A stretch of DNA of 7,038 nt from Firmicutes bacterium UBA5389 (GTDB lineage: Bacteria > Bacillota > DTU025), in contig DHON01000042.1 in the NCBI GenBank assembly GCA_002409965.1, positions 2,692 to 9,729 of the forward strand, given 5' to 3'. The first letter of the stretch is position 1, and every line of letters starts with the position of its first letter. The position numbers and the translations under genes were made by a program. The notes under the pieces were generated by a model. The model had not been told where the DNA came from and did no database searches. It was given only the letters and a program-made list of their open reading frames with translations. This document shows positions 1 through 5,836 of the stretch, piece by piece.

Positions 1-106
1 AGGTTGGCTCCTGCTTCGACACGCCAGCACCGGCGAAGATGACGAGCTGCCCTTTTTGTGCCGCGCGAATCAGCGTGTCTGGGATATCGATGTCATCGAA
101 ATGCAT
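1..106 (-). CDS. SIR2-like domain protein, N-terminal fragment (runs off left edge)
   Basis: Reading leftwards from an ATG at 106-104, the frame stays open to the window edge and encodes 35 residues. They include LVIFAGAGVS (residues 21-30), the GAGxS nucleotide-binding start of SIR2-like domains, preceded by the short helix that commonly leads into it (IPDTLIRAAQKGQ). SIR2 domains bind NAD+. Bacterial stand-alone SIR2-like proteins are often NAD-consuming effectors of anti-phage defence, but the rest of the protein is not visible, so the role is open. An in-frame stop (TGA, complement of 122-124) lies 18 bases upstream, so this is the first possible ATG. AGGAG (complement of 118-122) lies 11 bases before it. 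The gene diverges from the transposase remnants to its right. Confidence 0.7.
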   Translation of the reverse strand, partial: MHFDDIDIPDTLIRAAQKGQLVIFAGAGVSKQEPT

Positions 107-299
107 GGTCTGGATGTCTCCTCAGCTTTTATCTGGTTCAATTATGGCCGTTGCTCGGCTCATGTATTGGTACTTATTGGTTGAAGAGCGTCACGGGCCC
201 TGCCTATAACGCGACGCTTGGCTTACCGAGTTGGTTGTGTAATGAACGAAGTTTCCCCATGATACGATGTGGGGCATATGTAGGGACAAGGTGAGCATC

Positions 300-764
300 A
301 TGACGTGCGTGAACGCGAGGGGCGACGTGTTCCCGCAGGAGGTGTGCCTGGGCAAGACCGGCGTCTCGGCATGCAGGGCCGGACTTGCCAGATGTGCGCT
401 CCGAGGAACGGTCGTCTCCACCGACAGGCTCTCGGGATACGTCAAGGTGCTGGCCGAGATGGGTGTTCGCATGTATGAGAGATTCGCATCAGGCGGTAGC
501 CATGCGTCTCTTGACAGGGCGGATGTGCTCCACTCGGTCCTCTCGCACTTCCTCGCACCGTTCCGTGGGGTCTCGACCAGAAGACTCCACGGCTACCTAA
601 TGTGGCTCGAGTGGACACTCGAGGCTCGACGCTCGCGAGGGCGCATGGACCTCCTGCTCGAACAGCCCGGCGTTGGATCGTACGCAAGGACATGGCGAAG
701 GTACGCCAAGACTCCCTATCCATTCCATTCAGAGCCCAATCAACAGATGTCATTAGTGGGCTAA
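300..764 (+). pseudogene. Truncated ISXO2/IS1595-like transposase, C-terminal half
   Basis: The frame is open from 267; the part that looks homologous begins near the internal ATG at 300. About 155 residues remain, whereas transposases of this kind are usually around 300, so the N-terminal zinc-binding region and part of the catalytic core are missing. What remains includes VVSTDRLSGY with a catalytic-type Asp, then LHSVLSHFL, FRGVSTRRLHGYL and SYARTWRRYAKTPYPFH, a tail pattern I associate with ISXO2/IS1595-like transposases. The C-terminus (QQMSLVG, stop 762-764) appears intact. The first 11 residues of the open frame (267-299) do not resemble a transposase, so the break lies near 300. No terminal inverted repeats were identified. 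The family name rests on pattern memory; that it is a transposase remnant is firmer. Confidence 0.65.
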
Positions 765-784
765 CAGAGCCTACGATGATAAGA

Positions 785-1085
785 ACGGATACTTCTTCCG
801 TAGTACTTTGTCAGGGAAAGATCAGTGCGTCTCGGAAGGCACTCGAGTGCCACGGTGTCACACGGTTGGTCCCGCGTCCGGGCAATCCCTACGACGGACG
901 ATGTGGCCGCAGAGTCGTTCTTCGAGACGCCGAGGACGGAACCCGTCAAGAGGCAGGCGTACGAGGATCAGGAGGAGGCCAGACGGGAGGCATTCAAGCA
1001 CATCGAGCTCTGTCACGGTACGAAGCGCATGCACTCCACCCTCGGACATATGGGTCCTTGCGACCTCGAGCGTCAAGGTGCGTGA
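785..1085 (+). pseudogene. IS3-family transposase (OrfB) remnant with frameshift
   Basis: Two adjacent frames together spell the C-terminal end of an IS3-family OrfB integrase-type transposase. The first gives ALECHGVTRLVPRPGNPYD up to 895. The second, from 897, gives DDVAAESFFETPRTEPVKR and then YEDQEEARREAFKHIELCHG, TKRMHSTLGHMGPCDLERQ and a stop at 1083-1085. The family pattern is HGV(T)xSMSRPGNPYDNAxAESFFxTLKxE followed by YxxRxEAR and KRxHSxLGYxSP. Removing one G at about 896 joins the two frames as NPYDDDVAAESFF, so a single-base insertion is the likely lesion. The last catalytic Glu (AAES) survives. The left edge is uncertain: similarity fades before about 820. OrfA and most of OrfB are absent. 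It lies directly downstream of another transposase remnant, which makes this a site of repeated insertion and decay. Confidence 0.72.
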
Positions 1086-1576
1086 AGATACTCAAGAGTG
1101 TGCTCAAGAAATGTTGGCCCATCCAATGCGAGCTCATGGGTGCACGCATGGTTCAATAACAGTCCCAAGCAACCTTCGTTATCCTTGGTGACGAAAACAA
1201 ATAAACATTTCAAACACAAAGTGAGAGACGTTACTGTTCGGCTTTGTCGCCCTCATTGAGCTCGATACCATTGGCGTTATCATGCGGTTTGTCGTCTCAC
1301 TTCCTGTGCCGGCGGGCGTCGCTGCGAAAGAGTACCAGAATCGTCGGAGTAATTGGGATGGGGACTGATCAGGTAAGGCGAGGGGGGAACGGGGCTGCGG
1401 CGCGATGTTCAGAATCGCTGAAGAGGATCCAGTCCTCGAGAGGGAGGCACTAATCTGATCAGCCTTGTTATGCTGGAAGTGCTCGTCACTGTCCGAAGCA
1501 TCTGACGCTTTGCCGCCACTCGTCTTTGATTTCGGACCGCTGGCTGGATGAAAGATAGATTCTATAGGTCGTCCCT
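1086..1576. other. Non-coding or decayed stretch between IS remnants and bgl operon
   Basis: No convincing complete gene was found on either strand in this roughly 490-base stretch. A 140-codon frame exists on the minus strand (1601-1179), but it resembles no family I know, is rich in Ser/Thr/Pro as expected for a chance frame, and has no ribosome binding site before its ATG. A possible short plus-strand membrane-protein remnant is listed separately. Imperfect inverted repeats such as CCAATGCG (1123-1130) and CGCATGG (1145-1151) may belong to IS debris. Confidence 0.5.
1225..1368 (+). pseudogene. Possible C-terminal remnant of an unknown membrane protein
   Basis: A 47-codon frame starts just after a stop (1222-1224) and ends at TGA 1366-1368. 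It reads as a hydrophobic stretch (LLFGFVALIELDTIGVIM, then FVVSLPVPAGVAA) followed by a charged tail (KEYQNRRSNWDGD). That is the shape of the last membrane segment and cytoplasmic tail of an integral membrane protein. There is no start codon or ribosome binding site in a sensible place. I do not recognise the family. It may be a chance frame. Confidence 0.2.
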
Positions 1577-1585
1577 TGCTAAAAT
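1577..1585 (+). promoter_or_regulatory. Candidate extended -10 promoter of the bgl operon
   Basis: TGCTAAAAT reads as an extended -10 (TGn followed by TAAAAT, five of six matches to TATAAT). No good -35 lies at the usual distance (AGATTC at 1557-1562), which extended -10 promoters can tolerate. Transcription would start near 1592, about 40 bases before the RAT. TTGCTA (1576-1581) with CATAGG (1599-1604) at 17-base spacing is a weaker alternative. Confidence 0.3.
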
Positions 1586-1633
1586 CACTACATAACCGCA
1601 TAGGAAAGGGGCATATAGGTAAAACCCCTCATT

Positions 1634-1663
1634 GGATTGTTACTGCTAAAGACAGGCAAGACC
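1634..1663 (+). promoter_or_regulatory. RAT: ribonucleic antiterminator site for BglG/LicT protein
   Basis: This 30-base element begins GGATTGTTACTG and ends CAGGCAAGACC, closely matching the LicT/BglG-class RAT. It folds as that class does: GG 1634-1635 with CC 1662-1663; a small asymmetric loop (A / GA); TTG 1637-1639 with CAA 1657-1659; a second asymmetric loop (TTA / G); CTG 1643-1645 with CAG 1653-1655; and a 7-base apical loop. Its 3' half (1648-1663) is also the left arm of the terminator hairpin, so the two structures exclude each other. The dimeric antiterminator encoded at 4866-5735 is the expected ligand. Confidence 0.93.
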
Positions 1664-1697
1664 AGAACAAGTATGTTTTGGTCTTGCCTGTCTTTTT
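1648..1697 (+). terminator. Intrinsic terminator in operon leader (attenuator)
   Basis: AAAGACAGGCAAGACCA (1648-1664) is perfectly complementary to TGGTCTTGCCTGTCTTT (1679-1695). The stem extends inward through GAAC/GTTT (one G-U pair) to 21 base pairs with a 6-base loop (1669-1674). The right arm ends in a run of five Ts (1693-1697). It should stop transcription before the structural genes unless the antiterminator protein holds the RAT fold. I saw no competing RNA structure other than the RAT. Confidence 0.93.
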
Positions 1698-1712
1698 GTG
1701 GAGGTGAGGTTC

Positions 1713-1778
1713 ATGGGTGCAGACCAAGACGCCAGTTTGGCGAGGTCTGCACATCTGCGGTTTGTGCTCTCGCCATAG
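1713..1778 (+). CDS. Candidate 21-residue leader peptide ORF
   Basis: An ATG at 1713 is preceded by GGAGGTGA (1700-1707) at 5-base spacing, a near-perfect Shine-Dalgarno. The frame runs 21 codons (MGADQDASLARS, then AHLRFVLSP) to TAG 1776-1778. It lies between the attenuator terminator and the EIIBC start, whose ATG is 43 bases past the stop. Its first 14 codons cover a stable hairpin (1717-1752), so translation would open that structure. The peptide resembles no known leader and has no run of a single regulatory amino acid. It could be a real translated leader that couples ribosome flow to EIIBC, or a chance ORF behind a G-rich tract. The strength and spacing of the Shine-Dalgarno are the only positive evidence. 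Confidence 0.4.
   Translation: MGADQDASLARSAHLRFVLSP
1717..1752 (+). repeat. Inverted repeat / second leader hairpin
   Basis: GTGCAGACC (1717-1725) pairs perfectly with GGTCTGCAC (1744-1752). Inside it CGCCA (1730-1734) pairs with TGGCG (1738-1742) around a GTT loop, leaving an internal loop of AAGA against A. No T-run follows, so it is not an obvious terminator. It sits downstream of the attenuator and would be present only in read-through transcripts, where it could stabilise or pause the message. Confidence 0.75.
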
Positions 1779-1821
1779 ACGACAACGAACGGAGTCTTAG
1801 TTATTCGCGAAAGGAGAACCC

Positions 1822-3291
1822 ATGGCATCAATTGATTACGATCAACTCGCCACGACCATCATCGACAAGGTTGGGGGAGTTGAGAACATCAAGAGCGTCT
1901 CGCACTGCGTGACACGTCTCCGCTTTATCCTGAAGGATAATGCCAAAGCGGACACCAAGGGCCTCAAGAAGGTCCAAGGAGTGCTCAGCGTCGTGCTCGG
2001 CGCCGGGCAGTACCAGGTCGTCTTGGGCCCAATTATTTTTGACGTCTTCGATGAGATTACGAGAAACTACGATATTGAGCTGGGCGAAGATGTCGACGAG
2101 TACCATCCCGAAGATCTCCCCGGCGATGATTCGGCCCCCGTAAAGAAGAATGCTCTTTATTATCTCAACGTGGTTATCAGCTTCCTGTCCGCCTCGCTCA
2201 CGCCCTTTATTACAGTGCTTTATGGCGCAGGCATGATAAAGGTCGTTCTCAGTCTGATTTCTTTCGCGTTCCCGGCGGCAGCGACGACAAGTACGTACGT
2301 CATGTTTGGCTATCTGGGTGATGCGCCCTTCTACTTCATGCCGGTACTTGTGGCCTATGGTGCCGCGAAGACGCTCAAGTCGAATCCTGCATTCGCAATC
2401 GCAATGGCGTGCATGCTGCTCTATCCGAATTTCGTTGCCCTTGTCGGTGGCACACAGCCCATGGATATGTTCGGCATCCCTGTGGCCCTCGTAAAGTATT
2501 CAGGCACCCTTCTACCAGCCCTCTTCTCGGCGATTCTTCTCTCGTATCTCGAGAGATTCTTCTACAAGGTAATCCCATCCCTGCTCCGTGCCGTGTTCGC
2601 ACCGCTCTGCACGCTTGCGGTCGCCTATCCCATCGTCATGCTCCTCCTTGCTCCTCTTGGCACTTACATCGGCTCCTATGTCGTTGGCCTCTTCACTGGG
2701 CTGTATGCCATCACCGGTGGCGTCACCATCGGCATTCTCGCTGCAGTCTGGCCGTTTATCGTCATGGGTGGCATGAACATGCTCTTCGTCGCCCCCATGA
2801 CGCAGCTTCTCGCCAACTTGGGATATGACAACTTCTTCCGTCCTGCGTGGGTCTTGCACAACGTAGCCGAGGGTGGCGCGTGTTTTGGCGTTGCGCTTCG
2901 GGCCAAGAGCAAGCAGATCAAGTCCGATGCCATTGCCGCCGGTACCGGCGCTATCATTTCAGGCGTTTCTGAGCCGGCCATCTATGGTATCGACGTGCGT
3001 CTGAAGAGGCCCATGTGGGCCGTCTGCCTTGGCGGCCTTGTCGGCGGCACCATAGCAGGGGTGCTCGGCGCGAAGGCATACACTCTTGGCTACTCGAGTA
3101 TCCTTGCCATTCCGATTTTCGGCGACACGATGCTTGCCATCTCCATCGCCATCGCTGCGGCGTTTGTGACTGCGTTTTGTCTCACCCTCGTCTTCGGCTT
3201 TGACGAGTCTGGCGTCGATATCAACAAAGAAAACGTGGACGTGCCGCAGGAGACCGATGTCGTGGCACCGATAGATGGGGGCGTGGCATGA
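1822..3291 (+). CDS. bglF: PTS beta-glucoside EIIBC permease
   Basis: Inner-membrane sugar permease that imports a beta-glucoside and phosphorylates it with phosphate relayed from HPr and an EIIA. Residues 1-90 form the EIIB domain with the phosphorylated Cys29 in SVSHCVTRLRF. A polar linker follows (about 90-112). The EIIC domain (about 113-465) has many hydrophobic segments and the substrate-site loop GVSEPAIYG (381-389). The protein is 489 residues, whereas BglF/BglP are usually 600 or more, because no EIIA domain is fused; it ends in a short acidic tail. Within EIIC, GGMNM (316-320) stands where I recall GMHW or GLHW in relatives, so a usual His appears to be Asn319. AAGGAG (1811-1816) lies 5 bases before the ATG. 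Expression is expected to depend on the upstream RAT/terminator. The stop overlaps the next start (ATGA, 3288-3291). The class is secure; the exact sugar (aryl-beta-glucoside, cellobiose, gentiobiose) is not. Confidence 0.93.
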   Translation: MASIDYDQLATTIIDKVGGVENIKSVSHCVTRLRFILKDNAKADTKGLKKVQGVLSVVLGAGQYQVVLGPIIFDVFDEITRNYDIELGEDVDEYHPEDLPGDDSAPVKKNALYYLNVVISFLSASLTPFITVLYGAGMIKVVLSLISFAFPAAATTSTYVMFGYLGDAPFYFMPVLVAYGAAKTLKSNPAFAIAMACMLLYPNFVALVGGTQPMDMFGIPVALVKYSGTLLPALFSAILLSYLERFFYKVIPSLLRAVFAPLCTLAVAYPIVMLLLAPLGTYIGSYVVGLFTGLYAITGGVTIGILAAVWPFIVMGGMNMLFVAPMTQLLANLGYDNFFRPAWVLHNVAEGGACFGVALRAKSKQIKSDAIAAGTGAIISGVSEPAIYGIDVRLKRPMWAVCLGGLVGGTIAGVLGAKAYTLGYSSILAIPIFGDTMLAISIAIAAAFVTAFCLTLVFGFDESGVDINKENVDVPQETDVVAPIDGGVA

Positions 3292-4760
3292 ACAACTTGA
3301 GCTATAAGAAGACTGTGGGCTTTCCTGAGAACTTCCTCTGGGGCGGTGCCCTGGCTGCCAATCAGTGCGAGGGCGCGTGGGACGAGGGCGGCAAGGGCCC
3401 ATCCGTTGCCGATGTCATGCCCCATGGCATCTTTGGGGGGCCGCAGTATGATGCGGCATATTATCCGACGCACGAGGCAATCGACTTCTACCATCGCTAC
3501 CAAGAAGACGTCGCTCTCTTTGGGGAGATGGGCTTCAACATCCTCCGCACCTCGATTGCCTGGACGCGCATATTTCCCACAGGTGAGGAAGACGCGCCCA
3601 ACGAAGAGGGTCTCAGGTTCTACGACCGCTATTTCGCCGAGCTTAAAGCACATGGCATGAAGATTATGATTACACTGTCCCACTACGAGATGCCGCTTGC
3701 ACTTGCCGAGAAGTATGGTGGATGGTCAAGTCGCGCGATGATTGACTTCTATATGAAATTCTGCAAGGTTGTCTTTAACCGTTACAAAGGAGTCATCGAC
3801 TACTGGCTCACATTCAACGAGATCGGCAACAACATTAACAAGCCGATGATGTGGGTCACGGCGGGCATCGACCCTGAGCGGTCGGAACTTGAGCAGACTT
3901 GCTATCAGGCATCCCACAATCAGTTTGTCGCCAGCGCGCTGGCGACAAAACTGCTCCACGAGACAGATCGGACAGCCCGGATTGGCTCGGTCATCGAATA
4001 CAAGACGATGTATCCCCTCAGCTGCAGTCCCGAGGACTCCGAAGTAGTCCAGGCTCTCAAGCAAAAGTGCTATTACTATCCCGAGGTCCAGGTGCGAGGC
4101 CACTACCCCTCCTATATGTGGGAGTACTTTGCCAAGAGGGGCATCACCATCGAATACGAGCCAGAGGACATGGACATCATTTGCGAGAATACGGTCGACT
4201 TCCTCAGTTTCACGTATTATCGCTCTCGCATCGCAGGTAAGGATTACGTAGAATCGGTCCAAAAGGACGCCAACACGTCTGACAGCGTCGCGGCAGGCGA
4301 CAAGGGGCGGCGTGGCAACGAGTCGATCCTTGTCTCCGGCAAGACGAACCCCTACCTCAAAACGACCGCGTCCGGTTGGTCGATTGACCCCGATGGGCTC
4401 TACCTTGCGTTGAACGAGCTCTACGATCGCTATCAGGTGCCCATCTTCGTGGCCGAGAACGGCCTAGGTACCAAGGAGGCGCTGGTCGACGGGACTGTCC
4501 ACGACAGTTATCGTATTGAGTACCTCAAGGCACACGTCGAGGCCATGAAGAGGGCCATATGCAACGGCGTTGATCTCTTTGGCTATACAATGTGGAGCCC
4601 CATCGACATCGTGAGCGAGGGCACCGGGCAGATGTCAAAGCGGTACGGTTTCATCTATGTCGATCGCAACGATGCTGGCGAAGGTACACTCAGGCGATAT
4701 AAGAAGGATAGCTTCGAGTGGTACAAACGGTGCATCGCCTCGAACGGGGAAGATCTCTAG
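3288..4760 (+). CDS. bglA: GH1 6-phospho-beta-glucosidase
   Basis: Cytoplasmic glycosidase that hydrolyses the 6-phospho-beta-glucoside delivered by the permease, giving glucose 6-phosphate and an aglycone or glucose. At 490 residues it is full length for the family. The N-terminal GH1 signature is FPENFLWGGALAANQCEGA (12-30). The acid/base is Glu178 in TFNEIG and the nucleophile is Glu390 in VAENGLG. Phosphate recognition is indicated by Ser443, Lys451 and Tyr453 in SEGTGQMSKRYGFIYVD, the arrangement that separates 6-phospho-glycosidases from plain GH1 beta-glucosidases. Trp436 sits in the glycone-site loop (TMWSPID). The start ATG overlaps the permease stop by 4 bases, indicating translational coupling. 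A 6-phospho-beta-galactosidase is less likely given the beta-glucoside permease and BglG-type regulator. No signal peptide is seen, as expected. Confidence 0.95.
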   Translation: MNNLSYKKTVGFPENFLWGGALAANQCEGAWDEGGKGPSVADVMPHGIFGGPQYDAAYYPTHEAIDFYHRYQEDVALFGEMGFNILRTSIAWTRIFPTGEEDAPNEEGLRFYDRYFAELKAHGMKIMITLSHYEMPLALAEKYGGWSSRAMIDFYMKFCKVVFNRYKGVIDYWLTFNEIGNNINKPMMWVTAGIDPERSELEQTCYQASHNQFVASALATKLLHETDRTARIGSVIEYKTMYPLSCSPEDSEVVQALKQKCYYYPEVQVRGHYPSYMWEYFAKRGITIEYEPEDMDIICENTVDFLSFTYYRSRIAGKDYVESVQKDANTSDSVAAGDKGRRGNESILVSGKTNPYLKTTASGWSIDPDGLYLALNELYDRYQVPIFVAENGLGTKEALVDGTVHDSYRIEYLKAHVEAMKRAICNGVDLFGYTMWSPIDIVSEGTGQMSKRYGFIYVDRNDAGEGTLRRYKKDSFEWYKRCIASNGEDL

Positions 4761-4768
4761 AAACTATC

Positions 4769-4804
4769 CCTGTCCCCGGACGCCAAGAGGTGTCCGGGGA
4801 CAGG
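4769..4804 (+). repeat. Perfect hairpin between bglA and bglG genes
   Basis: CCTGTCCCCGGAC (4769-4781) is perfectly complementary to GTCCGGGGACAGG (4792-4804). Three further inner pairs (one G-U) close a 16-bp stem on an AAGA loop, 9 bases past the glycosidase stop. CGTGGCGGG follows instead of a T-run, so it may be a U-less GC-rich terminator, a 3' stabiliser of the permease-glycosidase message, or a partial terminator lowering antiterminator synthesis. It does not resemble a RAT. Confidence 0.8.
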
Positions 4805-4865
4805 CGTGGCGGGTTGACCGTCTCTTCTGGGATGATCGAGTGAATGACGATTGGCGGTGCCTCGC

Positions 4866-5735
4866 ATGTATGGCGCAAGGGTGGTACGCATCATAAACAA
4901 CAATGTCATTGCTGCTCGTGACGAGCACGGCGACGAGGTCATGATGATGGGCAAAGGCTTAGGTTTTCGCACCCGTCCCGGTCGGCGCGTCGTAGCCGAG
5001 AGGGTAGAGAAGGTCTTTCGCCTCGATGACCAAAGATCCTCGCAGCGCTTTCAGGAGCTGCTCAAGGATGTTCCCATGGAATATGCCGTTGCCTCGGCGG
5101 ACATCATCGACCATGCCAAGGAGGTCCTGAGCCATTCGTTCAACGAGAACATCTATATCACGCTCACCGACCACCTTGCGTTTGCCGTTCGATGTGCGAG
5201 ACAGGACGCAAGTGTTGATAATCCACTGTTCTACGATGTGAGACTTTTCTATGCCGACGAGTTTCGGGTTGGGATGTGGGCCATCGGCCTTATCGACGAG
5301 CGATTCTCTGTCGGACTGCCCGATGACGAGGCGGCTTCGATCGCACTGCATTTCGTCAATGCGGAGTATCCGAGCGGCATGCAGGGAACGATGAACGTTA
5401 CCAGGCTCATCCGTGAGGCTCTCGACAAGATCGAGGACCACTACGCGTGCCCCATCGACGAGGAGTCATTCGCCTACCAGAGGCTCGTCACTCATCTCAA
5501 ATTCTTTATGATGAGAGCTCAGCAGCGTGAGTCCATCCCCGAGATGGACGGAGCGCTCCGAGACGTAGTCCGTGACAAGTATCCAGAGGAGTGGACTCTC
5601 AGCGAGGGAATCGTGAAACACGTCTCGGAGGGGCTCGGCCAACATATCGACGATGACGAGATCGCCTACCTGACAATGCACATTCATTACATTATCAAGC
5701 ATCCGACCGCCGCTACGTCCGAAAGACAAGGATGA
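4866..5735 (+). CDS. bglG: BglG/LicT-family transcriptional antiterminator
   Basis: RNA-binding antiterminator that, when active, binds the RAT at 1634-1663 and prevents formation of the overlapping terminator. Numbered from ATG 4866 it has 289 residues, normal for the family. The N-terminal CAT RNA-binding domain (about 1-56) shows RIINNNVIAARDEHGDE, then MMMGKGLGF. Two PRD domains follow, and all four conserved regulatory histidines are present: His103 (LTDHLAF) and His162 (ALHFVN) in PRD1, His210 (THLKFF) and His272 (YLTMHIH) in PRD2. These are phosphorylated by EIIB or HPr to switch activity according to sugar supply. A TTG at 4851 would add five residues with no good ribosome binding site; ATG 4866 gives the family's usual spacing before INNN, with only a weak GGCGG upstream. 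The gene lies 105 bases after the glycosidase gene, behind a hairpin, and no separate RAT precedes it. Confidence 0.94.
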   Translation: MYGARVVRIINNNVIAARDEHGDEVMMMGKGLGFRTRPGRRVVAERVEKVFRLDDQRSSQRFQELLKDVPMEYAVASADIIDHAKEVLSHSFNENIYITLTDHLAFAVRCARQDASVDNPLFYDVRLFYADEFRVGMWAIGLIDERFSVGLPDDEAASIALHFVNAEYPSGMQGTMNVTRLIREALDKIEDHYACPIDEESFAYQRLVTHLKFFMMRAQQRESIPEMDGALRDVVRDKYPEEWTLSEGIVKHVSEGLGQHIDDDEIAYLTMHIHYIIKHPTAATSERQG

Positions 5736-5786
5736 TATAACATATTAATTATAAATGTACGATTTTCGTGCTTGATGAACAGTGGG
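5736..5786. other. AT-rich spacer after bglG
   Basis: The first 30 or so bases after the antiterminator stop are strikingly AT-rich (5736-5757, including TATAAC at 5736-5741 and TATAAA at 5750-5755) compared with the GC-rich surroundings. Either hexamer could serve as a -10, but no matching -35 was found, so a promoter for the downstream EIIA-like ORF is only possible. Confidence 0.3.
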
Positions 5787-5819
5787 AAGTTGTCCTCTCG
5801 TGACGAGGGGAGCAAACTT
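5787..5819 (+). repeat. Imperfect hairpin upstream of EIIA-like ORF
   Basis: AAGTT (5787-5791) pairs with AACTT (5815-5819), and TCCTCTCG (5793-5800) pairs with CGAGGGGA (5804-5811, one G-T pair) on a TGA loop. The internal loop is G against GCA. There is no T-run after it. It lies 51 bases past the antiterminator stop and could be a weak terminator. It also buries the only Shine-Dalgarno-like tract (AGGGGAG, 5806-5812) before the EIIA-like ORF. Confidence 0.5.
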
Positions 5820-5836
5820 CGAGAATCAGCATTTCT

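Noticed and set aside
602..1159. 185-codon plus-strand frame as a gene
   Set aside because: Only the segment around 829-895 resembles anything, and that is IS3 transposase continued in another frame; the rest overlaps the first transposase remnant out of frame.
1179..1601. 140-codon open frame on the minus strand before the operon
   Set aside because: No recognisable domain, Ser/Thr/Pro-rich chance-like composition and no ribosome binding site before the ATG at 1601. It also runs against the likely operon promoter.
3090..3683. 197-codon open frame on the minus strand across the permease-glycosidase junction
   Set aside because: It lies opposite two strongly supported genes and has no family resemblance; it is a shadow of GC-rich codon use. 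The same applies to minus-strand frames at 2512-2859, 2959-3402, 3726-4262 and 4959-5441.
4769..4804. Hairpin after the glycosidase as a second RAT
   Set aside because: It has none of the GGATTGTTACT / GGCAAGACC sequence or the asymmetric internal loops of a RAT; it is a continuous GC-rich stem.
4851..4865. TTG at 4851 as start of the antiterminator
   Set aside because: It has no Shine-Dalgarno and adds five residues ahead of the usual N-terminus; ATG 4866 matches the family spacing before the INNN motif.
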